Assembly (NCBI GenBank): GCA_031276675.1
Contig: JAISMO010000187.1
Coordinates: 1-46,167, forward strand
Origin: Tannerella sp.
Lineage (GTDB): Bacteria; Bacteroidota; Bacteroidia; Bacteroidales; Tannerellaceae
DNA: 46,167 nt
Reading direction: 5' to 3'
Shown here piece by piece: positions 1 to 8,464 of this stretch. A program made the position numbers and the translations under genes. The first letter of the stretch is position 1, and every line of letters begins with the position of its first letter. The notes under the pieces are model-generated. The model was not told where the DNA came from. It was given only the letters and a program-made list of their open reading frames with translations, and did not search any database.

Positions 1-27
1 TTTTATTTGAAAGTTTAAATACCGATG

Positions 28-35
28 CAAATGTA
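28..35 (-). promoter_or_regulatory. Leftward -7 element at window edge
   Basis: The reverse strand reads TACATTTG, an exact match to the Bacteroidetes -7 consensus TAnnTTTG. No TTG is seen at the right distance upstream. It would drive a gene beyond the left edge. The bases after it (cat, then CGGT, then an A/T-rich stretch ending AAAC) resemble those after the -7 element at 34213-34220. Confidence 0.35.
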
Positions 36-71
36 CATAAAACCTCCGGTATTATACACAGACGAACAAAG

Positions 72-118
72 TTATACTTCGCGCGCTACGGTTTTGTGCA
101 TGGCGCGGTTCGATAAAA
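72..118. repeat. Left arm of long inverted repeat flanking a tandem array
   Basis: This 47-base arm is the imperfect reverse complement of 395-443; about 42 of 47 positions match by eye. The shared core is ttttgtgcatggcgcg, with ttatacttcgcgcg at the outer end. The two arms enclose the 42-bp tandem array at 163-367. A shorter third copy of the outer end lies at 592-619. Confidence 0.8.
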
Positions 119-162
119 GTTCCCGGGGAGACCGGCTTGACTTTCCTGTCCCCCGGCAGGTT

Positions 163-367
163 GGAATCCAAAACAGATTCCGATCTGCCGGGTTCCGGAC
201 AGTCGCAATCCAAAACAGATTCCGACCTGCCGGGTTCCGGACAGTCACAATCCAAAACGGATTCTGACCTGCCGGGTTCCGGACAGTCACAATCCAAAAC
301 GGATTCCGACCTGCCGGGTTCCGGACAGTCGCAATCCAAAACAGATTCTGACCTGCCGGGTTCCGGA
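163..367. repeat. 42-bp tandem repeat array, about 5 units
   Basis: The word gattc recurs at 176, 218, 260, 302 and 344, exactly 42 bases apart, within units that otherwise differ at only a few positions. There are no unique spacers, so this is not a CRISPR array. Because 42 is a multiple of three, several frames stay open; one would encode a 14-residue repeat (SKTDSDLPGSGQSQ), but only from a TTG start and with no other support. The array sits between inverted repeats and upstream of the leftward -7 element at 28-35. Confidence 0.9.
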
Positions 368-394
368 AGGACGACCTGCCGGTACTCGATGGTA

Positions 395-443
395 TTTTTA
401 TCGGAGCGCGCCATGCACAAAACCATGCCGCGCGAAGTATAAA
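395..443. repeat. Right arm of long inverted repeat
   Basis: This is the partner of the arm at 72-118, in opposite orientation. It contains ccatgcacaaaaccatg followed by ccgcgcgaagtataa. The arm-array-arm layout resembles an invertible or foldback element. Neither arm carries a gene. Confidence 0.8.
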
Positions 444-756
444 AGAAAAGTACCGGCAGAAGCCTGTCTTTTTAGTATTGGAGTTTCACCTTGCGGTCAA
501 AGCATTTTTTGATACAGTTAATGAGGAGTGTCGTGATAATTTATTCAAACTTTTGTCTTTAAACTTTCAACTTTTTGATCAGGAGGACATCTCACAAAAT
601 TGTGCCGCGTGAAGTATAAGTTTGTAATATAACCTTTAAGTCCATCCCCTGCTGCATCTTCGTTACGTTTGGAGCGAAGGCGGAATACATCAGTCCGGAC
701 AATATCGTGCGGGAGAGGTCCGGCAACTGGAATTGGCTGGAAGGTTATGAAAGCAG
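444..756. other. Gene-free stretch with a third copy of the arm sequence
   Basis: At 592-619 the sequence cacaaaattgtgccgcgtg followed by aagtata repeats the outer end of the inverted-repeat arm with a few changes. Between about 621 and 756 both strands have open frames with a coding-like look, but there is no convincing start and no family I recognise. I call no gene here. Confidence 0.5.
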
Positions 757-793
757 CGTAGCGGGGAACACGGCGAAGGTATTCCCCGCTACG
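757..793 (-). terminator. Strong hairpin downstream of the CBM9-like gene
   Basis: A perfect 12-bp stem (cgtagcggggaa at 757-768 pairing with ttccccgctacg at 782-793) has a 13-base loop. It lies 40 bases past the stop of the leftward CBM9-like gene, so it is a likely transcription terminator, although no clear T-run follows on that strand. Confidence 0.6.
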
Positions 794-832
794 GTTTTGC
801 CGTCCCGCGCGGGAAGGGGGAAAACGGCGACC

Positions 833-1483
833 TCAGCGGAGGTAAATCTCTCCGAAAAACTCCGGACAGTGATAATTCGGCGCCGACAGGTCAATCGGAC
901 TCCATGTGACGTAATGCGGGTGTTCTGTCCTGTCGGCACACTTGTAGAAGTTGCCGAAAATCTTTTCCGGCAGGTCGCCGGGGTCCAGTCCCATCACGCG
1001 GAAAGGAATCGCCACGGTCAACTCCCAGGCATGAAGTCCGCGTTTTTCTTCAAACGCTTCGCACTGGACGCTCGTGTAGCGCCGGATACGCCGAAATTCT
1101 TTTGCCTCAAGCGGTACGCCGTCTTCGCGCGAAGTGTGGCGACAGGCATAGCACGTCCCGATGCAGTTGAACTCGAAGTTGATGTAATTCATTTCGCCGG
1201 CCCTGCGCATGAAAAATTCCACGCAACTGTCTTCATGCACGAATATGCCGTCGCGGTCAGCCGTTGCGCGGAGAGAGAGTCCCCGCACGAAGTAATGCAC
1301 ATATAAATCCGTCGCGCCCCGCGCAATGTCAAACGCAACGACCGGCTTGTACGGAAACGTTGCCCGCCAGTTCAGCACGTCGATGCTTTCACGCCTGGCG
1401 TGCAGTTCCATCAGTGCGTTTGCCTCCGAGAGGGACACCCGGTCCAGCGCCGGAAGACAGGGAACAGTCAGTTTTTTTATCAT
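833..1483 (-). CDS. Carbohydrate-binding family 9-like protein
   Basis: This is a 216-residue protein that I place in the CBM9-like (DOMON-type beta-sandwich) group common in Bacteroidetes, often found alone or fused to glycosidases. Visible support: the DGIFVHEDSCVEFF segment around residue 80, the INFEFNCIGT strand, and the C-terminal WSPIDLSAPNYHCPEFFGEI motif, where Trp and the acidic residues are typical of the family. No signal peptide is evident at the ATG start (MIKKLTVPCLP), so the protein may be cytoplasmic. It probably binds saccharide ligands; no catalytic domain is present. It stands as a single leftward gene downstream of fumarase (78-base gap), with a hairpin terminator at 757-793. 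The family call is good; the ligand and role are unknown. Confidence 0.75.
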   Translation of the reverse strand: MIKKLTVPCLPALDRVSLSEANALMELHARRESIDVLNWRATFPYKPVVAFDIARGATDLYVHYFVRGLSLRATADRDGIFVHEDSCVEFFMRRAGEMNYINFEFNCIGTCYACRHTSREDGVPLEAKEFRRIRRYTSVQCEAFEEKRGLHAWELTVAIPFRVMGLDPGDLPEKIFGNFYKCADRTEHPHYVTWSPIDLSAPNYHCPEFFGEIYLR

Positions 1484-1561
1484 GAGAAATCATTTTATCC
1501 GGTTAGTAAATCTTTGAACATTCGGTTTCTTTCACAAACTCATACCGTGCCGTGCACCGCC

Positions 1562-3178
1562 TTACAGTTGTTTGAAGAAGTCATTTCCCTTGTTGTCCAC
1601 AAGGATAAAGGCAGGGAAGTTCACCACTTCGATTTTCCATATGGCCTCCATACCCAGTTCGGGATATTCGAGGCATTCCACCTTCCGGATGCTTTCGAGC
1701 GCCAGGACAGCTGCCGGGCCGCCGATGCTGCCCAGGTAGAAGCCGCCGTGCTTCCGGCAGGCGTCGGTCACCTGCCGGCTGCGATTTCCCTTGGCGATCA
1801 TCACCTTGCTGCCGCCGTGTGACTGGAAGAGATCGACATATGAATCCATCCGCCCGGCCGTTGTCGGGCCAAACGATCCGGAGGCCATGCCTGCCGGCGT
1901 CTTGGCCGGGCCGGCGTAGTAGATCGGATGGTCTTTGATGTATTGCGGGAGGCCTTCGCCGCGGTCGAGGCGTTCCTTGAGTTTGGCGTGGGCGATGTCG
2001 CGGCCCACAATGATGACGCCGTTCAGCGAGAGGCGGGTGGCAACGGGGTATTTATCCAGTTCCTGCAGAATTTCAGCCATCGGACGGTTCAGGTCGATGC
2101 GGACGGCCTCGCCTTCGCCTGCCTGACGCAGCGCTTCGGGAATGAAACGGCCGGGATGGTCTTCCAGTTTTTCAATCCAGATGCCCTCGCGGTTGATTTT
2201 TGCCCGGATGTTGCGGTCAGCCGAACATGATACGCCCATCCCGACGGGACACGATGCGCCGTGACGCGGCAGACGGACAATCCGGACGTCGTGAGCAAAA
2301 TATTTGCCGCCGAACTGCGCCCCCAGCCCGATGCGGCAGGCGGCTTCGAGCAGCTGCCTTTCAAGCGCGATGTCGCGGAAGGCCTGTCCGCCTTCGTTGC
2401 CTTCGGTCGGCAAGTGATCGTAGTAGTGGGCGGAAGCCAGTTTGACGGTCTTCAGGTTGGCCTCCGCCGAGGTGCCGCCAATGACGAACGCGATGTGATA
2501 GGGCGGGCAGGCAGCTGTGCCCAGCGTCTTCATTTTTTCGACCAGAAACGCGGTCAGCGTATCGGGATTCAGCAACGCCCTGGTTTCCTGAAAGAGATAC
2601 GTCTTGTTGGCCGAGCCGCCGCCCTTGGCGATGCAGAGGAAGCGGTATTCGGCGCCCCGGGTGGCGTAGAGGTCGATTTGTGCCGGCAGGTTGCAGCGCG
2701 TGTTCACCTCCCTGTACATGTCTAATGGCACGTTCTGCGAATAGCGCAGGTTCTCTTCCGTATACGTCAGGTAGACGCCCTTCGAGAGGGCTTCGGCGTC
2801 GTCGCCTTCCGTCCAGACCTGCTGGCCTTTCTTGCCGATGAGGATGGCCGTGCCCGTATCCTGACAGAAGGGCAGTTTGCCTTTGGCCGACACTTCGGCG
2901 TTGCGCAGGAACGTCAGGGCGACGAACTTGTCATTTTCGCTTGCCTCGGGGTCGGTCAGGATGGCGGCCACCTGCTGCTGGTGTTCGGTACGCAGCAGGA
3001 ACGCGACGTCGCGAAACGCCACCTGCGCCAGTCGGGTCAGGCCTTCGGCCTCGACCTTCACTATTTCCCTGCCCTCAAACGTGGTTGATGATACATGCTC
3101 TCCGGTGAGCAAATAATATTCGGTCTCGTCCTTTCCGGTCGGAAACGGCTCCTGATAGCTGAATTGCGGAGTTGCCAT
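1562..3178 (-). CDS. fum: Class I fumarate hydratase (iron-sulfur type)
   Basis: This 538-residue enzyme is full length for class I fumarase (about 500-550). It interconverts fumarate and malate in the cytoplasm using an oxygen-sensitive 4Fe-4S cluster, and in Bacteroidetes it serves the reductive succinate branch. The N-terminal alpha part carries the FCQDTGTA cysteine motif and the [12 protein letters not shown] segment; the middle has the [20 protein letters not shown] cysteine region. The C-terminal beta part holds [20 protein letters not shown] and the [11 protein letters not shown] region. All cluster cysteines expected by eye are present. It is a single leftward gene with its own promoter at 3210-3241. 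I leave the symbol as the family name because fumA and fumB cannot be told apart here. Confidence 0.97.
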   Translation of the reverse strand: MATPQFSYQEPFPTGKDETEYYLLTGEHVSSTTFEGREIVKVEAEGLTRLAQVAFRDVAFLLRTEHQQQVAAILTDPEASENDKFVALTFLRNAEVSAKGKLPFCQDTGTAILIGKKGQQVWTEGDDAEALSKGVYLTYTEENLRYSQNVPLDMYREVNTRCNLPAQIDLYATRGAEYRFLCIAKGGGSANKTYLFQETRALLNPDTLTAFLVEKMKTLGTAACPPYHIAFVIGGTSAEANLKTVKLASAHYYDHLPTEGNEGGQAFRDIALERQLLEAACRIGLGAQFGGKYFAHDVRIVRLPRHGASCPVGMGVSCSADRNIRAKINREGIWIEKLEDHPGRFIPEALRQAGEGEAVRIDLNRPMAEILQELDKYPVATRLSLNGVIIVGRDIAHAKLKERLDRGEGLPQYIKDHPIYYAGPAKTPAGMASGSFGPTTAGRMDSYVDLFQSHGGSKVMIAKGNRSRQVTDACRKHGGFYLGSIGGPAAVLALESIRKVECLEYPELGMEAIWKIEVVNFPAFILVDNKGNDFFKQL

Positions 3179-3209
3179 ATTTTATTTCAGTTTAGTTGGT
3201 TTATGGCCA

Positions 3210-3241
3210 CAAAGATAGAAATTTTATGGGATGAACGGCAA
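3210..3241 (-). promoter_or_regulatory. Promoter of the fumarase gene
   Basis: On the reverse strand a TTG (3239-3241) is followed after 21 bases by TATCTTTG (3210-3217), the Bacteroidetes -33/-7 pair. The start codon lies 31 bases downstream of the -7 element. Confidence 0.7.
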
Positions 3242-3445
3242 GTTTTTGAAACAGTGAAGACAAAAGCGGAATGAAAGAAGGCAAAATCACCGTTTAGCCA
3301 TTATACGTCCGTTCCGCACGGGGAAAGGAAGAAGGAATAAAAAAGAAAGAAGCGGTTATTAAACCGGATTTAAAACAATATCAAGGTTCAGGGAAGGTTT
3401 TTTGGGCAGGGAATTAGAAGCAATAAGAAACGAACTCGTGTTACT

Positions 3446-4123
3446 TTACTGAAGCGGTATCAAACAGGTAAGTCTTACGGAAATCACCTGGGAAGAGGCT
3501 TTGGTAAAGACATCCTGATGACGGGTGTTGTAGAAATCGCTCAACGCATAATAATATCGTCCTTCCAGTAGGAAATAGCCGATAAGGGTACGAAATTCCA
3601 GTCCCGCGCCGCCTCCTATTCCCCATTCGATCCTTTTGTCGGCAAGCATGGTATGCTGTTCATTGATATTCTGCGGAGCGGCGCCGTTCAGGTTTTCCTC
3701 CGTATGCTCGTTAAGCAGGAAGCCGATCTGTGGCCCCAGGTTGACAAAAAAACGAGTACGGTTGCCCCCAAAATAAATATGTGTCATGAAAGGGAGTTCC
3801 ACATAATTCATTCGCCGCTGAAAGCGGTAGTTCGTGCCTTCCGGCACATTCAGTTCGTCGAAGTTTTCTTTCCAGCCCTGTTGCTTGAAATTCAATTCCA
3901 CCTGAAGACCGAGATTCTTCTCCGTAATCCAGCGAAGCGTCAGGCCGCTCTGGTATCCCATTAACATATCTTCCTGAACCTTCGGCGAAAAGCCGACTGA
4001 CGAAAAATTTACGCCGCCCGAAGCGCCGACAGCCCATTCACGACGGAAACCGTTCTGCGCCCGACTGCCGGAAACGACGGCGAATGACAATAAACTCCAT
4101 AAAAAAACAATTCGCCGATTCAT
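3446..4123 (-). CDS. Porin-family outer membrane beta-barrel protein
   Basis: This 225-residue protein starts with a clear signal peptide (MNRRIVFLWSLLSFAVVSGSRAQ, cleavage after about residue 23) and continues with alternating hydrophobic beta-strands and Gly-rich turns (GASGGVNFSSVGF, GIGGGAGLEF, LLEGRYYYALSDF). It ends in a hydrophobic strand, VISVRLTCLIPLQ, as in the small 8- to 10-strand OMP beta-barrel family that includes PorT-like proteins. It probably sits in the outer membrane; its substrate is unknown. Its ATG directly abuts the stop of the LysM gene (TAAATG), so the two are translated from one message. It could be an envelope-assembly barrel rather than a pore. Confidence 0.8.
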   Translation of the reverse strand: MNRRIVFLWSLLSFAVVSGSRAQNGFRREWAVGASGGVNFSSVGFSPKVQEDMLMGYQSGLTLRWITEKNLGLQVELNFKQQGWKENFDELNVPEGTNYRFQRRMNYVELPFMTHIYFGGNRTRFFVNLGPQIGFLLNEHTEENLNGAAPQNINEQHTMLADKRIEWGIGGGAGLEFRTLIGYFLLEGRYYYALSDFYNTRHQDVFTKASSQVISVRLTCLIPLQ

Positions 4124-5881
4124 TTATTCTGTGCGCGTAATAACAAAATTCCGGTTGAAACGGACGATATACAGGTTCGTATTGATGAAACCTCCCCAGT
4201 TGTTGACGCGCTCAAAATGAAAACCGGTCTGGATGCTGGGGTATGTAAGATTTTGTATATTCCCTTCAAAATTGGTGCCGTATTTGTGGATAGCCGAAAT
4301 AAAAAACATTCCCGTATCGAATCCCAGCATCGCATATTTGGGATAAGTAGGCGCCATATTCTTCTTGTACCAGCGGTTGTATTTGGCTTTAAACCATTGC
4401 ACTTCCTTCGAGAGGTTGTTCGCATAGAAGGAGGTATAGATGTGGGTGTTGAGCGCAAAAAAATCTTCCAGAAGATCCGTATACGTTTGCCATTCCGGAT
4501 AGCCGAACAGCGTCAGACGGTATTCAGGATTACCGTCAGCCAGTATCCGGAGCGGGGCTTTGATTCTACGGAGCGCTTCAAGGGAGGAAGACAGCGGAAC
4601 GATGAGGTTCGGTTTGGTCGTTACCAGCATGGCGGACAGATCGTTCGAAAATGAGGTTGCACTGAACGAAAGTTCCCGGAAGGCGATATTCCGTTCCTTC
4701 ATGTTGGCTTTAAAAGTGTTGATAAAAAGCGTTTTTTCGTCCTTGTCGTGCGTATTCAGCAAGATGATATTATAGTCGGCAAACAGCGTACAGGCACGCG
4801 CCGTCGCATACGAAAACAGGTACTGGTATGGCGTATTCACCTGAAAGATGCTGACATTGTTTGAGGTCAGCCTGTCGCATTTCGAATAGGACGGCACGAC
4901 GTATTTGATATTGTTTTTCAGAGCAAATTCTCCAATCTGTTCAATTTGTTCGTTCGTGACACCGCCGATCAGCAGATTCGACTTCTTCAGCGTTTCATTT
5001 TCCAGTGTCGTTTGCAGTTGCCGGTTCGTGTCACCGATGTCGTGTACGGACAGTTCGACGGACATGCCGGAATTGCGCATGCTGTCAATGGCCATCAGGA
5101 AACCTTCGTAGTATTCAAGAAAACGACCGGAATTTTGGCTGTTGCTTAACTGCAAGGGCAACAGCATGGTGATTCTGGCGATGTTCGTTTTCCTGATTTC
5201 CTTGCGTGCTGCTGCCACGGCATCCAGATCAAATTCCTTTTGTTCGGGTGCAATCGTCACGGTTTCCTCCGTTTCCACCGGGATAACAATCTGCATACCG
5301 GCTTTCATTCCCGACTTCAGTCCCGGATTATAACGGAGCAACTGCTCGTCGGTAATGTTGAATTGCTTGCATATCCCGTAGATCGTTTCTTTTTTCTTGA
5401 TGGTATATTCGATTTTTTTTACGACGGTTTGGGTCACGGTGGTCGGTTCCGATTGAATCTTCGCGAGCGGGATACGGATGATCTGTCCTGCAGCGAAGGA
5501 GCGGAACGTCAGTCCCGGATTGGCGTCGGAGATGTCTTCTGCCGCTATCTTGTAGCGTTTGGATACGCCATACAGCGTTTCTCCCTGCTGAATCGTGTGA
5601 TACACATACATCTCGTCTCTCCGTTCGTCCGGGAATGTCGTCACTTCTTTCTGAGGGATTTTCAGCTTTTCCCCCACCTTGACATAGTTCCGGCTCGAAG
5701 GATTCAGGCGGTAAATGTCTTCTTCGGACACGTCGTACATGAGTGCAATGGAATACACGGTCTGGCCCTGTTCTACCGTATGAAAGAACAGGTTGTCGTC
5801 CGGTTGGGTCTGCGAAAACAGCGGGTGTTGTGTCATGAGACACAATGAAAACAGGATGAAACAGGATTTAATTACATTCAT
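4124..5881 (-). CDS. LysM-repeat protein with type 1 periplasmic-binding domain
   Basis: This 585-residue exported protein begins with a signal peptide (MNVIKSCFILFSLCLMTQHPLFSQ). Three LysM peptidoglycan-binding repeats follow, near residues 33-76, 93-137 and 158-202, each with the pattern T(V/I)xxxxTVYSI..YN..L and ending in IP. The remainder, about residues 235-585, resembles type 1 periplasmic-binding folds (LppC or amino-acid-ABC-receptor like): an IARITMLLPLQLS strand, then LLIGGVTNEQIEQIGEFA, and later FGYPEWQTYTDLLEDFFALN. It probably anchors to peptidoglycan in the periplasm and binds a ligand or cell-wall partner; no enzymatic residues are recognised. It is the first gene of a two-gene operon with the barrel protein, from the promoter at 5899-5929. 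Confidence 0.88.
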   Translation of the reverse strand: MNVIKSCFILFSLCLMTQHPLFSQTQPDDNLFFHTVEQGQTVYSIALMYDVSEEDIYRLNPSSRNYVKVGEKLKIPQKEVTTFPDERRDEMYVYHTIQQGETLYGVSKRYKIAAEDISDANPGLTFRSFAAGQIIRIPLAKIQSEPTTVTQTVVKKIEYTIKKKETIYGICKQFNITDEQLLRYNPGLKSGMKAGMQIVIPVETEETVTIAPEQKEFDLDAVAAARKEIRKTNIARITMLLPLQLSNSQNSGRFLEYYEGFLMAIDSMRNSGMSVELSVHDIGDTNRQLQTTLENETLKKSNLLIGGVTNEQIEQIGEFALKNNIKYVVPSYSKCDRLTSNNVSIFQVNTPYQYLFSYATARACTLFADYNIILLNTHDKDEKTLFINTFKANMKERNIAFRELSFSATSFSNDLSAMLVTTKPNLIVPLSSSLEALRRIKAPLRILADGNPEYRLTLFGYPEWQTYTDLLEDFFALNTHIYTSFYANNLSKEVQWFKAKYNRWYKKNMAPTYPKYAMLGFDTGMFFISAIHKYGTNFEGNIQNLTYPSIQTGFHFERVNNWGGFINTNLYIVRFNRNFVITRTE

Positions 5882-5898
5882 AGTCCTAAAATTTAGGG

Positions 5899-5929
5899 CA
5901 AATATACTATATGTTTGCGGAAAAACAAA
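5899..5929 (-). promoter_or_regulatory. Promoter of the LysM/beta-barrel operon
   Basis: The reverse strand has TTTG (5926-5929), a 19-base spacer and TATATTTG (5899-5906), close to the ideal Bacteroidetes sigma-70-like promoter. The start codon is 17 bases beyond the -7 element. Confidence 0.75.
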
Positions 5930-5971
5930 GAATGGAAGGATGATGCGGAAGAAAACACTTTCAGGTTAAAA

Positions 5972-6002
5972 AAAACAGGATTTCCTCGGGGAATCCTGTT
6001 TT
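5972..6002 (-). terminator. Terminator after rpmA
   Basis: A perfect 11-bp stem (aaaacaggatt at 5972-5982 with aatcctgtttt at 5992-6002) has a 9-base loop and A/T-rich flanks. It lies 33 bases past the rpmA stop and works as an intrinsic terminator on the reverse strand, where the T-run follows the stem. Confidence 0.8.
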
Positions 6003-6034
6003 CATGCGCTACCTCTCTGCGGGACGGCTGTTTT

Positions 6035-6307
6035 TCATTCCTTTACTTCGACGGCCGGAGGCTGTACAGATATATAGGAACGGTTGTTTTTCCCCTTGCG
6101 GAAAATCACCGAGCCGTCAATCAGGGCATAGATCGTGTGATCTCTGCCGATGCCTGTATTTTCACCCGGATGATGCACCGTGCCTCGCTGACGGACGATG
6201 ATGTTACCCGCTTTGGCCAATTCGCCGCCGAAAAGTTTTATCCCTAACCGTTTACTTTCCGACTCACGGCCGTTCTTCGAACTGCCTACTCCTTTTTTGT
6301 GTGCCAT
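6035..6307 (-). CDS. rpmA: 50S ribosomal protein L27
   Basis: This 90-residue protein has the usual L27 length. The N-terminal [18 protein letters not shown] reaches towards the peptidyl-transferase centre in the 50S subunit, and [20 protein letters not shown] and [20 protein letters not shown] are diagnostic. There is no N-terminal extension of the type cleaved in Firmicutes. It follows rplU by 21 bases in the conserved L21-L27 order and ends before a clear intrinsic terminator. Confidence 0.98.
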   Translation of the reverse strand: MAHKKGVGSSKNGRESESKRLGIKLFGGELAKAGNIIVRQRGTVHHPGENTGIGRDHTIYALIDGSVIFRKGKNNRSYISVQPPAVEVKE

Positions 6308-6328
6308 TTTCTTTTACTTGTTTAAACG

Positions 6329-6646
6329 TTAAGCTACAATTTCCTTTATACTCACTTCAGTGAAGTGCTGACGGTGACCGTTCAGCTTGCGATGGCCCTT
6401 TCTCCTTTTCTTGTGAAAAATCAGCACCTTATCACCTTTTACCAATGGAGACACTACCTCGGCAATCACCTTGGCTCCTTCGACAAGAGGCGTTCCTACC
6501 CGGATTTCTCCGTCTGCATCCACCAGCAACACTTTGTCGAATTCGACGGTTGCCCCGCCTTCGACGTCCCGGATGTGATGAACAAACAATTTTTTTCCTT
6601 GCTCGACCTTGAATTGCTGGCCGTTAATTTCTACAATTACGTACAT
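6329..6646 (-). CDS. rplU: 50S ribosomal protein L21
   Basis: This 105-residue protein binds 23S rRNA in the large subunit. The start [20 protein letters not shown] and the C-terminal motif [20 protein letters not shown] identify L21. It is the first gene of the rplU-rpmA operon. The promoter at 6731-6761 leaves a leader of roughly 75-80 bases that can form a small stem (gatttc pairing with gaaatc), but I cannot assign it to a known autoregulatory class. Confidence 0.98.
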   Translation of the reverse strand: MYVIVEINGQQFKVEQGKKLFVHHIRDVEGGATVEFDKVLLVDADGEIRVGTPLVEGAKVIAEVVSPLVKGDKVLIFHKKRRKGHRKLNGHRQHFTEVSIKEIVA

Positions 6647-6730
6647 CTGTTCTTAAATTTCTGACAGGTTATGCCCCGGGGGTGGATTTCTTCCCTGAAA
6701 TCACTTTGCTACCCTCTGCGGAATCGGGCA

Positions 6731-6761
6731 CAAAAGTACTGTTTTATTTGATTTCTGCAAA
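6731..6761 (-). promoter_or_regulatory. Promoter of the rplU-rpmA operon
   Basis: The reverse strand reads TTTG (6758-6761), a 19-base spacer and TACTTTTG (6731-6738), a near-ideal Bacteroidetes promoter. The leader to rplU is about 75-80 bases, long enough for a ribosomal-protein control structure. Confidence 0.75.
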
Positions 6762-6788
6762 AAACAATTGCCGTGCCGGTATCTTTCG

Positions 6789-6814
6789 GGCTGCCGTCCT
6801 TACGGGCGGCAGCC
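6789..6814 (-). terminator. Hairpin downstream of the GHL10-like gene
   Basis: An 8-bp G/C stem (ggctgccg at 6789-6796 with cggcagcc at 6807-6814) lies 10 bases past the stop of the leftward glycosidase-like gene. No T-run follows, so termination is plausible but not certain. Confidence 0.5.
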
Positions 6815-6823
6815 ACTGTGGTG

Positions 6824-8464
6824 TTAAAGATATCCGTTTGTTTCTACCGGGCCATACAGCAATGCGATTTCCAGCCGTTTGACTTTCAGTTCGCCGCCCT
6901 GCGAGCGGAAAGCGACGGAGTTATAGCCGTGCTGCAGGAGGGCGACCGGGATGCGGAAGGCATATACCGTTTCCGTGTTTTCAAGATGGTGATCCCTGCC
7001 GAATGAGGTCACGCCGGCCGGATACTGTTCGTTGATCGGGGTTCCGTTTATGCTGACGGCAAACGGTTCCGGTCGGTCGGTACGGATGAACAGCAGGACT
7101 TCTTCGGGCCGATCGTCCGACAGGCGGTCGGCTACATAAAGTTCGGCGATGGACTGTCCGGCAGCCGTGACGGCGAGCGGCAGGGGCGTATCCGGACGGT
7201 AGCCGTAGGCGGCGGAAGCGCCGTCGTCGAGCGCAAAAATCTTGTTGCGGCGGCGGAGCGTTTCCGGCGAACCGAGTTCATGGAGCAGCGGTTCGATGGT
7301 GCGGCGACACAGGCTTTCCTGCGGCTGCGTTTCGTCGTATGCTCCCCCGATGAAATGGTTGAAGAGGTAAATGCCGTCTCCTCCCTGGGCGTAGATATGG
7401 GCTGCCATGCCCCGTCTCATTCCGTGGGAGTAGGTTTCGCGGGGGTAGTATCCTCCGTCGTCTATAGTTGCATGGATCGGGATGCGGTCATTCCCCAGTT
7501 GGCGTCGGAATGCTGCTACCGGCATGGCAGGATGTCCGCACCAGTGGACGCCGATGTTCACCATGTCCACCAGTCCGAGGCGTACCCATTCCCTTACGTC
7601 CAGTCCTTTTTGCAGACAAAAGTCCATATCGACCGGCACGCGCACGGAGAGCAGTATTTTCCGCCCGATACGCTGCGATACTTCGTCCGTTTTCTGTCGC
7701 ACCGTGCGGACCAGTTCCGTCATCAGGGGGGCATGTTTCAGGCCTTCCTGCTGTTTGAAATAGACGATGAAACGCATGAAATCCAGGTCGAAGCCATCCA
7801 GCAGGTGTCCGTATCTGTCCAACTGTTCGGCTATGATGCCGGTTTTGAAGGCTCGCACTTCGGGATGAGCGAAGTCGAAGGCTCCCAGGCTGTGCCAGCC
7901 AATGTCTTCATTGATCCAATATTCGGGATGATTCGCCCAGAAGTCGCAATAACTGAGCGGCGACTGGTCGGGGGCGTTGAAGTGAAGGTCGTTCATCCGG
8001 TAAGAGACGAACGTTTCCAGATGCTTTGCCCGTGCCCGCTGCAGCACGGCCTCAATGACATCCGCCCCTTCCCGTTCCACATTCAGGAAGTTACGGTAGT
8101 AGACCCTGACATTTTCCGGGTCTTCGGCGGCTGCGTCAATCACCGTGCCGGGCACATCCTCGCCGATGATCCGCGTGTAAGCCGAGCGATAGTAAAGGTT
8201 ATGGGCGCCGCTGCACATCATGAAGGTGGTGATCTGCGTGCCGGCATAGGCATCCACGTAGGCGTTGACATCGGCCAGCGAGAGCGGCCGGCGGTTGAAC
8301 ATGAAATTGCCCAGCAGATCGGTACCGTCGCAGTTAAAAATCAACCGCGGCCGACTTGCGGCCTCTTCCCGGCGGCAAGCCGCGGGGAAAAGCAAACTGC
8401 CTGCTACAACCAGGCATGTAATCTTTTTCCAGTAATACGTCACTGATTTTTCCATTTGAGTCAT
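6824..8464 (-). CDS. Family 10-like glycosyl hydrolase lipoprotein (GHL10-type)
   Basis: This 546-residue lipoprotein has a signal with a lipobox (LVVAGSLLFPAAC, Cys near residue 29), so it is probably membrane-anchored outside the cytoplasm. The body fits a TIM-barrel glycosidase-like fold of the GHL10 group: SYRMNDLHFNAP, WHSLGAFDFAHPEVRAF, then LLDGFDLDFMRF, where the Asp/Asp pair is the likely active-site strand, and MVNIGVHWCGHP followed by GGDGIYLFNHF. The C-terminal ~130 residues look like a beta-sandwich accessory domain. The substrate is unknown. An in-frame ATG 9 bases inside (at 8455) is an equally good start. It is a single gene with a -7 element at 8493-8500. Confidence 0.7.
   Translation of the reverse strand: MTQMEKSVTYYWKKITCLVVAGSLLFPAACRREEAASRPRLIFNCDGTDLLGNFMFNRRPLSLADVNAYVDAYAGTQITTFMMCSGAHNLYYRSAYTRIIGEDVPGTVIDAAAEDPENVRVYYRNFLNVEREGADVIEAVLQRARAKHLETFVSYRMNDLHFNAPDQSPLSYCDFWANHPEYWINEDIGWHSLGAFDFAHPEVRAFKTGIIAEQLDRYGHLLDGFDLDFMRFIVYFKQQEGLKHAPLMTELVRTVRQKTDEVSQRIGRKILLSVRVPVDMDFCLQKGLDVREWVRLGLVDMVNIGVHWCGHPAMPVAAFRRQLGNDRIPIHATIDDGGYYPRETYSHGMRRGMAAHIYAQGGDGIYLFNHFIGGAYDETQPQESLCRRTIEPLLHELGSPETLRRRNKIFALDDGASAAYGYRPDTPLPLAVTAAGQSIAELYVADRLSDDRPEEVLLFIRTDRPEPFAVSINGTPINEQYPAGVTSFGRDHHLENTETVYAFRIPVALLQHGYNSVAFRSQGGELKVKRLEIALLYGPVETNGYL

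Noticed and set aside
137..442. Rightward frame made of 14-residue repeats (SKTDSDLPGSGQSQ)
   Set aside because: It exists because the 42-bp DNA repeat is a multiple of three; it starts at TTG, runs into the inverted-repeat arm, and the opposite strand is equally open. No coding evidence beyond openness.
707..1306. Rightward 199-codon frame overlapping the CBM9-like gene
   Set aside because: It is mostly antisense to a family-matching gene. Its first part (WNWLEGYESS) looks slightly protein-like, but it has no match I can name.
7280..8446. Rightward 388-codon frame opposite the glycosidase-like lipoprotein
   Set aside because: It is antisense to a gene with lipobox and TIM-barrel motifs and has no motifs of its own; GC-rich genes here leave long shadow frames.
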